Source: Roseateles sp.
GTDB lineage: Bacteria; Pseudomonadota; Gammaproteobacteria; Burkholderiales; Burkholderiaceae_C
Reading direction: 5' to 3'
DNA: 47,913 nucleotides
Assembly: GCA_018780415.1 (NCBI GenBank)
Contig: JADMJQ010000179.1
Coordinates: 1 to 47,913, forward strand
Part shown: one piece after another, positions 37,337 through 47,185 of the stretch
Numbering within the stretch: the stretch's first letter is position 1
How the letters are laid out: each line of letters begins with the position of its first letter
Notes under the pieces: model-generated
What the model was told of the DNA's origin: nothing
Database searches by the model: none
The model's input: the letters and a program-made list of their open reading frames with translations, nothing else
Program-made: the position numbers and the translations under genes

Positions 37337-39076
37337 TCAAGCCGCCGCTATGGCGTGCAGCTGCGCCGCGCCCTGATAACCCCGCGGCACCGCACCCAGC
37401 AACTTGCGCGTGTACTCCTGCTTGGGGTTGGCCAGCAGCGCCTGCGTCTCGCTTTGCTCGACCACATCGCCGTTCTGCATCACCAGCACCTCGTCGGAGA
37501 TGAACTTGACCACCGCCAGGTCATGGCTGATGAAGACATAGCTCAAGCCGAACTCGTCCTGCAGATCCTTCAGCAGATTCAGCACCTGGGCCTGCACCGA
37601 CACGTCCAGCGCCGACACCGCCTCGTCCAGCACCAGCACCTCGGGATTCAGCGTCAGGCAGCGCGCGATCGCGATGCGCTGGCGCTGGCCGCCGGAGAAC
37701 TCATGCGGGTACTTGTTCAGCACCGTGTCATCGAGCCCGACCTTGACCAGCAGGGCGCTGGCACGCGCCAGCCGCTCGTCATGGTCCTTGCCGATATGGT
37801 GGATTTCCATCGGCTCGACGAGCGTCTGGCCGATGGTGAAGCGCGGGTTCAGCGAGGCGTACGGGTTCTGAAACACCACCTGGATGCGGCGGCGCATCTT
37901 CTGCCAATCATTGCCGCTCATCTTCAGCAGGTCCTTGCCCTCGAACAGCACCTCGCCGCCGGTCGGCTCATGCAGGCGCAACAGCGTCAGGCCCATGGTC
38001 GTCTTGCCCGAACCGGACTCACCCACCACGCCCAGCGTGTAGCCCTTGCGCAGCTTGAAGTTGACCTCCTTGACGGCCTTGAACTCCTTCTTGCTGAACA
38101 GGCCGCTCTTGAAGAAAAAGCTCTTTTGCAGACCGCGCGCTTCAAGAATCACCGGCGCATTCGGGTCCTTGGCCTTGCCCAAGCCGGCGTTCACCGTCAG
38201 GCCGGCGATATGGTCATCGATCACCATCAGCCGCGCCGGGTTTTCGGTCAGCGAGGGCCGGCAGGCCAGCAGCGCCTTGGTATAGCTGTCTTGCGGATTG
38301 CTGAAGATCTCGGCGACGGGCGCCTTCTCGCGGATCTGGCCATGGCGCATCACCACCACCTGGTCGGAGATTTCACCGACCACGCCCAGATCATGCGAGA
38401 TGAACAGAAGAGCCATCTTGTGCGTCTCTTTGAGCTTGGCCATCAGCTCCATCACCTGGCGCTGAATCGTCACATCCAGCGCCGTGGTCGGCTCGTCGGC
38501 GATCAGCAATTTGGGGCTGCAGGCCAGCGCCACCGCGATCATCACGCGCTGCTGCTGGCCACCCGACATCTCATGCGGATAGTTGCCCAGGCGGCGCTTG
38601 GGTTCGGGAATGCCGACCTCGTTCAGCAGCTCCTCGGCGCGCACCAGCGCTTGACGCTTGCTCATGCCCATATGCTTGATCAGCGGCTCGATGATCTGCG
38701 CGGCGACGGTAAACACCGGGTTCAGCGAGGTCATTGGGTCCTGGAACACGCAGGCAATGTCGCGACCACGGATTGCTTGCAACTCGCGCAGCGTGCACTG
38801 ACGCAAGTCCTGACCCTGGAACAGGATCTTGCCTTCGCGCTCAGCGTTGTCAGGCAGCAGGTTGAGGATGGACATCGCCGTCACCGACTTGCCCGAACCC
38901 GACTCGCCCACCAGGGCCACGGTCGAGTTCTCGGGGATGTCGAAGCTGATGCCCTTGACCGCCTGGGTGCGCTGCATCTCGCCGTCGACACGGCCCATGC
39001 GGAAGGAGACTTTGAGGTCTTGAATACTGAGCAGCATGTCGGCCGACTCCTTGTTCGTTTGTTTGCCGCTGACCAA
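37337..39076 (-). CDS. Fused dual ATP-binding protein of an Opp/Yej-type peptide ABC transporter (alternative start at 39037)
   Basis: 579 aa; two Walker A sequences ([30 protein letters not shown]) and two signature motifs ([24 protein letters not shown]). Confidence 0.93.
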   Translation of the reverse strand: MVSGKQTNKESADMLLSIQDLKVSFRMGRVDGEMQRTQAVKGISFDIPENSTVALVGESGSGKSVTAMSILNLLPDNAEREGKILFQGQDLRQCTLRELQAIRGRDIACVFQDPMTSLNPVFTVAAQIIEPLIKHMGMSKRQALVRAEELLNEVGIPEPKRRLGNYPHEMSGGQQQRVMIAVALACSPKLLIADEPTTALDVTIQRQVMELMAKLKETHKMALLFISHDLGVVGEISDQVVVMRHGQIREKAPVAEIFSNPQDSYTKALLACRPSLTENPARLMVIDDHIAGLTVNAGLGKAKDPNAPVILEARGLQKSFFFKSGLFSKKEFKAVKEVNFKLRKGYTLGVVGESGSGKTTMGLTLLRLHEPTGGEVLFEGKDLLKMSGNDWQKMRRRIQVVFQNPYASLNPRFTIGQTLVEPMEIHHIGKDHDERLARASALLVKVGLDDTVLNKYPHEFSGGQRQRIAIARCLTLNPEVLVLDEAVSALDVSVQAQVLNLLKDLQDEFGLSYVFISHDLAVVKFISDEVLVMQNGDVVEQSETQALLANPKQEYTRKLLGAVPRGYQGAAQLHAIAAA

Positions 39077-39103
39077 TTTGGCCGGGCGGCTAGATTTCTT
39101 TTA

Positions 39104-39228
39104 GGACGCAGAGATCGCAGAGAAAGAGCGCAGAGGTCGCAGAGGTGATGTGCTTGAAAAATGCACTTCCATCCTTGCACCTTGTATTTCTCCGCGCGCC
39201 TCCGCGTTCCTCCGCGTCCTCTGCGTCC
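39104..39228. repeat. Imperfect inverted repeat with CGCAGAG/CTCTGCG-rich arms inside the ABC transporter operon
   Basis: GGACGCAGAGATCGCAGAGAAAGAGCGCAGAGGTCGCAGAGG ... CTCCGCGCGCCTCCGCGTTCCTCCGCGTCCTCTGCGTCC; outer 10 bp perfectly complementary. Confidence 0.75.
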
Positions 39229-39237
39229 AGTCTTGAT

Positions 39238-40290
39238 TTACTCCAGGCCGCGCAACTTGGGATCCAGCGCATCGCGCAAGGCATCGGTGAACAGCGCAAA
39301 GGCGGTCACAAAGACGGCCATCAGGCCAGTCACGGCCGCCAACTGCCACCAGTAGCCAAGGATCAGCTCGCTCTGTGATTCGCTCAGCATGGTGCCCCAG
39401 GAAACCTGGTCGACGCCGACGCCCAGGCCCAGATAGGACAGGATCACTTCACTCTTGATGAAGCCCACCACATGCAGCGACAACTGCACCAGCGCCACAT
39501 GGGACACGTTAGGCAGGATGTGCTTGAACATGCGTGAATAACGCGAAGCGCCGATGGCTTCCGCCGCGCGCACATATTCACGCACCGAATGCTTCATGAA
39601 CTCGGCGCGGATCAGCCGGTAAATGCCCGGCCAGCCGGCCAAGCCCAGAATCATCACCACCGACCAGACGCCGCGCCCGAAGATCACCGCAAAGGCGAAG
39701 ATCAACAAGATGCTGGGGATCGCAGTGAACACGTTGTACAGCCACTCCAAGAAGTCGCCGACGCGGCCGCCGAAGAAGCCCGACAGCGCGCCCAGCACGA
39801 CGCCGATGATGGTGGCCACCACCGCCGCCAACACGCCGACCAGAATCGACACCTCGGCGCCCTTGATCGCCTTGGACAGCACATCGCGGCCCAGCCGGTC
39901 ACCGCCCATGGGCAGCGTCTCGGCCTTGACCGTCACCTCGGTCTTGTAATGCTTGGCGCGCTCTTCCCATTCCTGGTAGCGCGGCGCCAGCGGGTCGATG
40001 TCGCTGAGGTCGACATTCGGGCCTTTGGGTGTTGCGATCGCGCCGGTCGCCTCGGCCGGCGCCGGGCCCATAAAAGTCGGCGGTGCGTTCGGCACGCCGA
40101 CTTCCTTTTGCCAGTCCTTGGCGATCAGGCCGCTGCTGGACGCCGCCACCAGCAAGAGGAAGAAGCCGACGATGACCATGGACACCATGCCCACCTTGTC
40201 GGTGCGCAGCCGGCGCCATGAAGCCGCCCAGACGCCCTCTGACTTGCCAGCCTTGGCCGCAACTGGGTTTGACGAAATCACTGCACTCAT
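39238..40290 (-). CDS. ABC transporter permease (YejE/OppC-like)
   Basis: 350 aa; PMGGDRLGRDVLSKAIKGAEVSILVGV, EYVRAAEAIGASRYSRMFKHILPNV. Confidence 0.92.
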   Translation of the reverse strand: MSAVISSNPVAAKAGKSEGVWAASWRRLRTDKVGMVSMVIVGFFLLLVAASSSGLIAKDWQKEVGVPNAPPTFMGPAPAEATGAIATPKGPNVDLSDIDPLAPRYQEWEERAKHYKTEVTVKAETLPMGGDRLGRDVLSKAIKGAEVSILVGVLAAVVATIIGVVLGALSGFFGGRVGDFLEWLYNVFTAIPSILLIFAFAVIFGRGVWSVVMILGLAGWPGIYRLIRAEFMKHSVREYVRAAEAIGASRYSRMFKHILPNVSHVALVQLSLHVVGFIKSEVILSYLGLGVGVDQVSWGTMLSESQSELILGYWWQLAAVTGLMAVFVTAFALFTDALRDALDPKLRGLE

Positions 40291-41225
40291 TTCAGCACCA
40301 CCCGCGGGTCCACCAGCTTGTAGAGCAGGTCGGTAATCAAGTTCACCACCATGGTCAGGAAGGCGATATAGATCGCAAACGCCTGAATGACCGGGTAGTC
40401 GCTGCGGTTCACCGCCAGCAAGATCTCGCGGCCCAGGCCGGGGATGGAGAAGAACACTTCGAGCAAGAAGCTGCCGACAAACACGCCCGGCAAGGCCACC
40501 GAGATATTCGTCATGATGGGAATCATCGCGTTGCGCAGGACATGCTTGAGCAGGATGGTGCTCTCGGTCATGCCCTTGGCGCGTGCGGTGCGCACATAGT
40601 CGTGACCGATCTCGTCCAGGAAGAAGGTGCGATACAAGCGCGTATACGGCGCGATCGCGACGGCCACCGCCACCATCACCGGCAGCGGCGCATAGGTCGT
40701 GAGGTTGGTCCAGACGCTGTCGGTCCAGCCCTGCACCGGGAACCAGCCCAGCCGGAAGGCGAACACATACTGGCCGACGATCACATAGACCAGCAGCGAG
40801 ATCGACACCGCCACCGTGCTCAGAATCATCACCGTGCGGTCGGTCAGGCTGCCGCGCACCGAGGCCACGGCCAAGGCGAACGGGATCGCCAACAGCACTT
40901 CCAGGAACAGAATCGGCAGCATCACGGTCAGCGTGGCCGGCAGGCGGCTGCTGAAGAGGCTGGCGACCGACTCATTGGTGGCCCAGCTCTTGCCCCAGTC
41001 AAAGGTAACGATCTGCTTGATGAAGATCCACAGTTGCTCCCAGACCGGCTTGTTCAGGCCCAGTTGCTCGCGGATCGCGTCGATCTGTTCGGCGCTGGCA
41101 TTCAGGCCACCGAGAATTTCGGCAGGATCACCGCCGAAGTACTTGAAGAGAAAAAACACCAGCAGCACGACACCGAGCAGAGTCGGGATCATTTGCCACA
41201 AGCGCCTGAGTAGGTAGGCCAGCAT
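40287..41225 (-). CDS. ABC transporter permease (YejB/OppB-like)
   Basis: 312 aa; MLAYLLRRLWQMIPTLLGVVLLVFFLF, DYVRTARAKGMTESTILLKHVLRNAMIPIMT. Confidence 0.93.
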   Translation of the reverse strand: MLAYLLRRLWQMIPTLLGVVLLVFFLFKYFGGDPAEILGGLNASAEQIDAIREQLGLNKPVWEQLWIFIKQIVTFDWGKSWATNESVASLFSSRLPATLTVMLPILFLEVLLAIPFALAVASVRGSLTDRTVMILSTVAVSISLLVYVIVGQYVFAFRLGWFPVQGWTDSVWTNLTTYAPLPVMVAVAVAIAPYTRLYRTFFLDEIGHDYVRTARAKGMTESTILLKHVLRNAMIPIMTNISVALPGVFVGSFLLEVFFSIPGLGREILLAVNRSDYPVIQAFAIYIAFLTMVVNLITDLLYKLVDPRVVLK

Positions 41226-41390
41226 CGCTGTTGGGTCTCCAAAATGGACGTCGCAGATTCGACAAAAGCGCTCCCCTGCCAGCTGATGGCCGGCAGGGTT
41301 TGCGAAAACTGGCGCGAGTCTAGTCGAAGTGCGGCCCGGGCCTCACCGGCATTTGCCCTGCTATATGCCTGCCCCCAGGCCGACGAAATA

Positions 41391-41440
41391 CGTCGTCCGC
41401 CCCCCGAGGGGGTGCAAAAAAGCTCGGGGCGGCCCGTCGC
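41391..41440. repeat. REP-like GC-rich inverted repeat in the divergent intergenic region
   Basis: CCGCCCCCCGAG-GGGGTGCAAAAAAG-CTCGGGGCGG. Confidence 0.5.
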
Positions 41441-41522
41441 TTTCTTGTATTCCCTTGATTTGAGGGGCCACCGCCGCAGACACTTAAACTCCGCGCCTAT
41501 TCATCCAAAGTGAAAGAAATTG

Positions 41523-43367
41523 ATGCGATCGACCTTGAAGCGAGCGGCCACAAGCCTGCTCGGCATGGCCTGCTTGTGGGCGACCGGCCCGCTGCAGGCC
41601 CAAGAACCCGCGCCAGCGACGCAAGCCAAGGTTCTGCGCTACGCCCTGCGCGCCGCCGAGACCGGTTTCGACCCGGCGCAAATCTCCGACAGCTACTCCA
41701 AGGCGGTGGCGGCCGGCATTTTTGACGCGCCGCTGGAGTTCGCCTATCACGCCCGCCCGGCCCAGTTGCGACCCAACACCTTGGTCGCCATGCCCGAGGT
41801 CTCGGCCGACTTCAAGACCCTGACCTTCGAGTTGAAGCCCGGCATCTTCTTCAATGACGACCCCGCCTTCAAGGGCCTGAAAGTAGGTGAGAAGCGCGAG
41901 CTGACCGCCGCCGATTACGTTTTCTCGATCAAGCGCCATTACGACCCGCAGTGGAAGAGCTCCAATCTCTATTTGCTCGAGAACGTCAAGATCCTGGGCC
42001 TGTCGGAGTTGCGCAAAGAGCTGATGGCGGCCAAGAAGCCGTTCGACTACGACCGCCCGGTCGAGGGCCTCAAGGTGCTCGACCGTTACCGCTTCCAGGT
42101 CAAGCTGGGTGTCGGCGACCCACGCTTCATCTACCAATTCGCCGATGCCGGCTTCCTCGGCGCGGTGGCGCGCGAGGTGGTGGAGTTCTACGGCAGCAAG
42201 ATCATGGAGCATCCGGTCGGCACCAATGCCTGGGCCTTGGGCGAATGGCGGCGCAGCTCCAAGATCGTGCTGGAGCGCAACCCCAACTTCCGCGAGGTCC
42301 GCTATGCGGAGGTTGCGCCGGCCGGCAACCCGGCGTTGGCCGCCCAGGTCAATGCGCTGCAAGGTCGGCGCCTGCCGCTGCCGGATCGGGTCGAGATCGC
42401 CATCATCGAAGAATCCCAGCCGCGCTGGCTGTCCTTCCTCAATGGCGAGAAGGACGTGATCGAGGAGGTGCCGCCCGATTTCGCCACCATCGCGATGCCG
42501 AACAACAAGCTGGCACCCAACCTGGCCAAGCGCGGCATCCAGATGACGCGCTACCCGCGCGTCGACGCGCATTTCACCTATTTCAATATGGAGGACGCCA
42601 CGGTCGGCGGCTACACACCGGACAGAATCGCGCTGCGCCGGGCGATTTCGCTGGCGCTGGACACCGGCAAAATGATCCGCCTGGCCCGCCGCGGCCAGGC
42701 CCTGCCCGCCCAGGGGCCGATTTCACCCGACACCTTCGGCTATGACCCGGCCTTCAAATCGGAGATGAGCGAGTTCAACCTGCCCAAGGCCAAGAGCCTG
42801 CTGGACCTCTACGGCTATGTGGACAAGGACGGTGACGGCTGGCGCGATAAACCCGACGGCTCGCCTTTGCAATTGGAGTACGCGACCCAGCCCGACGGCT
42901 TGAACCGCCAGTTCAATGAGCTGTGGCAAAAAGACATGGCCGCGCTGCAGGTCCGCATCAAGTTCAAAACCGCCAAATGGCCGGAGAACCTGAAGTCGGC
43001 CAATGCCGCCAAACTGCAGATGTGGGGCGTTGGCTGGGTTGCCACGGCGCCCGACGGCGACACCTTTTTGGCGCTGGGCGACGGCGGCGCCAAGGGCAAG
43101 GCCAACAAGGCCCGCTTCGATCTGCCGGCCTATAACGCGCTCTACCAGAAGCAAAAAGCGCTGCCCGACGGGCCCGAGCGCCAGGCCGTAATGGCCGAGG
43201 CCGCCAAGCTGCTCGTCGCCTATATGCCCTACAAGATCGAGGTCCACCGCGTCTTCACCGATATGGCCCAGCCTTGGGTGCTCGGCTATGGGCGCAATGT
43301 GTTTGTGCGCGACTTCTGGAAATATGTGGACATAGACACCGAAGTCTTGCAGCGTGGCGCTCAGTAA
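41523..43367 (+). CDS. Family-5 extracellular substrate-binding protein, paralogue 1
   Basis: Signal peptide; KVLRYALRAAETGFDPAQISDSYSKAVAAGIFDAPLEF; HRVFTDMAQPWVLGYGRNVFVRDFWKYVDID. Confidence 0.92.
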   Translation: MRSTLKRAATSLLGMACLWATGPLQAQEPAPATQAKVLRYALRAAETGFDPAQISDSYSKAVAAGIFDAPLEFAYHARPAQLRPNTLVAMPEVSADFKTLTFELKPGIFFNDDPAFKGLKVGEKRELTAADYVFSIKRHYDPQWKSSNLYLLENVKILGLSELRKELMAAKKPFDYDRPVEGLKVLDRYRFQVKLGVGDPRFIYQFADAGFLGAVAREVVEFYGSKIMEHPVGTNAWALGEWRRSSKIVLERNPNFREVRYAEVAPAGNPALAAQVNALQGRRLPLPDRVEIAIIEESQPRWLSFLNGEKDVIEEVPPDFATIAMPNNKLAPNLAKRGIQMTRYPRVDAHFTYFNMEDATVGGYTPDRIALRRAISLALDTGKMIRLARRGQALPAQGPISPDTFGYDPAFKSEMSEFNLPKAKSLLDLYGYVDKDGDGWRDKPDGSPLQLEYATQPDGLNRQFNELWQKDMAALQVRIKFKTAKWPENLKSANAAKLQMWGVGWVATAPDGDTFLALGDGGAKGKANKARFDLPAYNALYQKQKALPDGPERQAVMAEAAKLLVAYMPYKIEVHRVFTDMAQPWVLGYGRNVFVRDFWKYVDIDTEVLQRGAQ

Positions 43368-43388
43368 CCTCGGGTTCTTGTGCATGGT

Positions 43389-43446
43389 GGACGGTCGAGC
43401 GAGGCCGTAGACTGCGGGCCTGAACCGTCCGCCCGAAAAGAGGGCG
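43389..43446 (+). other. Two adjacent hairpins between paralogues 1 and 2
   Basis: GGACGGT...AGGCC...GGCCT...ACCGTCC (43389-43430), then CGCCC-GAAAAGA-GGGCG (43430-43446). Confidence 0.5.
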
Positions 43447-43470
43447 CTGCGGTACTTTGCTAATCAAGAG

Positions 43471-43506
43471 CGCGCCGGACCCACAAGGTTGCCGGCGCGT
43501 TTGTTT
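43471..43506 (+). terminator. Terminator-like hairpin directly upstream of paralogue 2
   Basis: CGCGCCGG-ACC-CACAA-GGT-TG-CCGGCGCG followed by TTTGTTT; tail abuts the AAGAAGGA Shine-Dalgarno-like sequence of the next gene. Confidence 0.65.
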
Positions 43507-43522
43507 AAAGAAGGACTCGATC

Positions 43523-45322
43523 GTGGCGCGACCCTGGGCAGCAATATTGCTGAGCGTGGCTTTCCTTCCATGGCTGGCGACCGGCCAGGCCGTGGCCAAT
43601 GAAGACCCCAAGGTGCTGCGCTACGCCTTCCGCATCGCCGAAACCGGCTTCGACCCGGCACAAATCTCCGACCTCTATTCGCGCATCATTGCCGGCGGCA
43701 TTTTTGATGCGCCGCTGCAATACGAGTACCTGGCCCGGCCGGTGCGGCTGCAAGCGGCCACCGCCGAGGCGCTGCCCGAGTTCAAGACATTGACCTTCCG
43801 CATCAAGCCCGGCATCTATTTCAATGACGACCCGGCTTTTGAAGGCAAAAAGCGCGAGCTGACGGCGGGCGACTATGTCTACTCGCTGAAGCGCCATTTC
43901 GACCCGCGCTGGAAGAGCCCCAATCTCTATCTGTTCGAAAATGCCCGCATCCCGGGCATGAACGAGCTGCGCCAAGAGGCGCTCAAGAACAAGACCCCGT
44001 TTGATTACAAACGCCCGGTGGCCGGCCTGACACAGCTCGACCGCTACACCTTCCAGGTTCGCACCGAGGCCGGCGACCCGCGCTTCATCAATCATTTTGC
44101 CGACCCTTCGACGCTGGGCGCGGTGGCGCATGAGGTGGTGGAGCGCTATGGCGACAAGATCATGGCGCATCCGGTCGGCACCGGCGCCTGGGCGCTGACC
44201 GAGTGGCGGCGCAGCTCGCGCATGGTCTTGGAGAAGAACCCCAACTACCGCGATGTGCGCTATGACGAGCAGCCGCCCGCCGACAACGCCCGCCTGGTGG
44301 CGCAGGCCGCGCAGCTGCGCGGGCGCAAGCTGCCGATGCTGGACCGGGTCGAGATCGCCATCATTGAAGAGAACCAGCCGCGCTGGTTGTCGTTCTTGCA
44401 GCGCGAGGCCGATATGGTCGAGGAAGTGCCGGCGGAGTACGCGCCGCTGGCCTTCCCCAACAACAAACTGGCCCCCAATCTGGCCAAGCTGGGCCTACAG
44501 ATGGTCCGTTATGTGCGCACCGAGGTGGCGATTTCCTATTTCAATATGGAGGACGCAACGGTCGGCGGCTACACGCCCCAGAAGATCGCCTTGCGCCGCG
44601 CGATTGCACTGGCCATCGACGTTGACAAGGAAATCCGCCTGCCCAGGCGCGGCCAGGCGGTCGCCGCTCAAGGACCGATCAGCCCCGGCGTGTTCGGCTA
44701 TGAGTCCACGCTGAAGACCAGCATGAGCGAACACGACCTTGCCCGCGCCAAGGCCTTGCTCGATCTATACGGCTATGTCGACGCCGATGGCGACGGCTGG
44801 CGCGACCAACCCGACGGCAGCGCTTTGACGATCGAGTACGCGACCGAGCAAGACGGCGAGAAACGCGCACTGGCCGAGCTCTGGCAAAAAGCGCTGGATG
44901 CGATCCAGGTGCGGATCAAATTCCGCCATGCCAAATGGCCCGAGAACCTGAAGTCCTCGCGCGCCGGCAAGCTGATGATGTGGGGCGTGGGCTGGAGCGC
45001 TGCCTCACCCGACGGCGACACCTTTTTGGCGCTGGGCTATGGGCCCAACAAGGGCCAGTCCAACAAGTCCCGTTTCGATCTACCGGCCTTCAACGCCTTG
45101 TATGAAGCACAGAAGAAGCTGCCCAATGGCCCCGAGCGATTGGCCGTGATGACCGAGGCTCAGAAGTTGATGGTCGCCTATATGCCGATCAAGCTGCATG
45201 TGCACCGTGTCTACACCGACATCACCCAGCCCTGGGTGATCGGCTACGACCGCAATTTCTTTGTGCGTGACTTCTGGAAGTATTTGGACATCGACCGCGA
45301 AGCCTTGGCCACGGCCAGGTAA
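43523..45322 (+). CDS. Family-5 extracellular substrate-binding protein, paralogue 2
   Basis: KVLRYAFRIAETGFDPAQISDLYSRIIAGGIFDAPLQYEY; HRVYTDITQPWVIGYDRNFFVRDFWKYLDID; GTG start at 43523 gives a signal peptide and a Shine-Dalgarno. Confidence 0.9.
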   Translation: MARPWAAILLSVAFLPWLATGQAVANEDPKVLRYAFRIAETGFDPAQISDLYSRIIAGGIFDAPLQYEYLARPVRLQAATAEALPEFKTLTFRIKPGIYFNDDPAFEGKKRELTAGDYVYSLKRHFDPRWKSPNLYLFENARIPGMNELRQEALKNKTPFDYKRPVAGLTQLDRYTFQVRTEAGDPRFINHFADPSTLGAVAHEVVERYGDKIMAHPVGTGAWALTEWRRSSRMVLEKNPNYRDVRYDEQPPADNARLVAQAAQLRGRKLPMLDRVEIAIIEENQPRWLSFLQREADMVEEVPAEYAPLAFPNNKLAPNLAKLGLQMVRYVRTEVAISYFNMEDATVGGYTPQKIALRRAIALAIDVDKEIRLPRRGQAVAAQGPISPGVFGYESTLKTSMSEHDLARAKALLDLYGYVDADGDGWRDQPDGSALTIEYATEQDGEKRALAELWQKALDAIQVRIKFRHAKWPENLKSSRAGKLMMWGVGWSAASPDGDTFLALGYGPNKGQSNKSRFDLPAFNALYEAQKKLPNGPERLAVMTEAQKLMVAYMPIKLHVHRVYTDITQPWVIGYDRNFFVRDFWKYLDIDREALATAR

Positions 45323-45331
45323 ACAACACGC

Positions 45332-47185
45332 ATGCAGCAACGTTTGAGAACCCCTATGACCGCATCCATCTGGCGCTGCGCCACTCTGCTGTTTGTTTTG
45401 CTCGCGGGCGCGGGCACAGCCACCGCCGCCTCCGAAGCTGCCGCCCCAGCAAACACACCCCCCAAGGTGTTGCGCTACGCCTTCCGCGTCGCCGAAACCG
45501 GCTTCGACCCGGCCAAGGTCACCGACATCTATTCGCGCACCGTCACCCAGCACATCTTCGAGAGCCTGTTCACCTACGACCACCTGGCCCGGCCGGCCAA
45601 GCTCAAGCCCTTGACGGCGGCCTCCCTGCCCGAGGTCAGTGACGACTTCAAGACCTGGACAATTCGCCTACAGCCCGGCATCTACTTCGCCGACGACGCC
45701 GCCTTCAAGGGCAAGCGTCGCGAATTGGTAGCGGCCGACTATGTCTATTCCCTCAAGCGCTTTGCCGACCCGCTGACCAATAGCCCGACCTGGGATGGCC
45801 TGGAAGAAAACCATCTGCTCGGCCTGAACGAGTACCGCGCCCAAATTCAAAAGAGCAAGCAACCGTTTGATTACGACAAGAACATCGAGGGCCTACGCGC
45901 GCTGGACCGTTACACGCTGCAAATCAAGCTGAGCAAGTCGCGGCCACGTTTTGACCAGATCTTGGCCGACGGCAGCCTGCTCGGCGCGGTGGCGCGTGAG
46001 GTCATCGAAGAGTACCCGGAACGCAGCAGCGAACATCCGGTCGGCACCGGGCCGTTCAAGCTGGCCGAATGGAGGCGCAGCTCACGCATAGCTCTGGAGA
46101 AGAACCCCGGCTACCGGGAACGTTACTACGATGCCGAGCCCAACGCCGACGATGCCGAGGGTCAGGCCTTGCTGGCGCGCTTCAAGGGCCGGCGCATCCC
46201 GATGATCGACCGGGTCGAGATCGCCATCATCGAGGAGAACCAGCCGCGTTGGCTGTCCTTCCTGGACGGGCAGTTCGACCTGTTGGACCGCACGCCCGAG
46301 GACTTCATCAACCAGGCGATGCCCGGCGGCAAACTGGCGCCCAACCTCGCCAAGATGGGTATTCAAGCCTTTCGCGTCGTCACCTCGGACGTGCTGTTCA
46401 CCGTCTTCAATCTGGAGGATCCGATGGTGGGCGGCTACACGCCGGAGCGCGTCGCGCTGCGACGGGCGATCTCGCTGGGCACCGACTCCGAGCGCGAGAT
46501 CCGCATCGTGCGGCGCGGCCAGGCCATCAGCGCGCAGTCCATCATGCTGCCGCACACGACCGGCTATGACGCCGGCTTCAAGAGCGAGAGCGGTGAATAC
46601 GACCCGGCCAAGGCCAAGGCGCTGCTGGATCTGTATGGCTTCATCGACCGCGACGGCGACGGCTTCCGCGAGCAGCCGGACGGCAGCCCGCTGGTGCTGG
46701 AGAGCCTGACCACGCCCGAGCAGTTCCAGCGTCAGATCGACCAGATCTGGCAAAAAGCGCAGGCCGCCATCGGCATCAAGGTGCAGTTCAAGACCGCCAA
46801 ATGGCCGGAAAACCTCAAGTCCATGCGGGCCGGCAAATTCCAGATCTGGTCGCTGGCCAGCTCGGCCGCGGCGCCGGACGGGCAGGACGCACTGGGCTTC
46901 TTCTACAGCGACCGCATCGGCGGGCAAAACTACGCACGCATCAATTTGAAGGCGCTGGATGATTTGTACGAACGCGCGAATGCCTTGCCCGACAGCCCCG
47001 AGCGGCTGGCCCTGTTCACCGAGCTGAAGCGCCTGGGTGCGGCTTATGCACCCTACCGCCCGCGCGGCCACCGCATCATCACCGACCTTGCGCACGCGCA
47101 ACTGCGGGGCTACCGGCGGCCGCTGTTCTGGCTGAATTTTTGGGAATATGTCGATATCGACGAGAGCCTGCGTGTGAAGCGATGA
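45332..47185 (+). CDS. Family-5 extracellular substrate-binding protein, paralogue 3
   Basis: KVLRYAFRVAETGFDPAKVTDIYSRTVTQHIFESLFTYDHLARP; HRIITDLAHAQLRGYRRPLFWLNFWEYVDID. Confidence 0.92.
   Translation: MQQRLRTPMTASIWRCATLLFVLLAGAGTATAASEAAAPANTPPKVLRYAFRVAETGFDPAKVTDIYSRTVTQHIFESLFTYDHLARPAKLKPLTAASLPEVSDDFKTWTIRLQPGIYFADDAAFKGKRRELVAADYVYSLKRFADPLTNSPTWDGLEENHLLGLNEYRAQIQKSKQPFDYDKNIEGLRALDRYTLQIKLSKSRPRFDQILADGSLLGAVAREVIEEYPERSSEHPVGTGPFKLAEWRRSSRIALEKNPGYRERYYDAEPNADDAEGQALLARFKGRRIPMIDRVEIAIIEENQPRWLSFLDGQFDLLDRTPEDFINQAMPGGKLAPNLAKMGIQAFRVVTSDVLFTVFNLEDPMVGGYTPERVALRRAISLGTDSEREIRIVRRGQAISAQSIMLPHTTGYDAGFKSESGEYDPAKAKALLDLYGFIDRDGDGFREQPDGSPLVLESLTTPEQFQRQIDQIWQKAQAAIGIKVQFKTAKWPENLKSMRAGKFQIWSLASSAAAPDGQDALGFFYSDRIGGQNYARINLKALDDLYERANALPDSPERLALFTELKRLGAAYAPYRPRGHRIITDLAHAQLRGYRRPLFWLNFWEYVDIDESLRVKR

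Noticed and set aside
37355-39148. 597-aa plus-strand ORF opposite the fused ABC ATPase
   Set aside because: No domain-like motifs, His/Gln/Arg-rich; opposite strand has two complete ATPase signatures.
43430-43500. Possible SAH riboswitch suggested by GAGGGCGCTGCGG upstream of paralogue 2
   Set aside because: Only a short resemblance to the GAGGAGCGCUGC core; the downstream pseudoknot-type segment expected for that class was not seen, and the gene is not in SAH metabolism.
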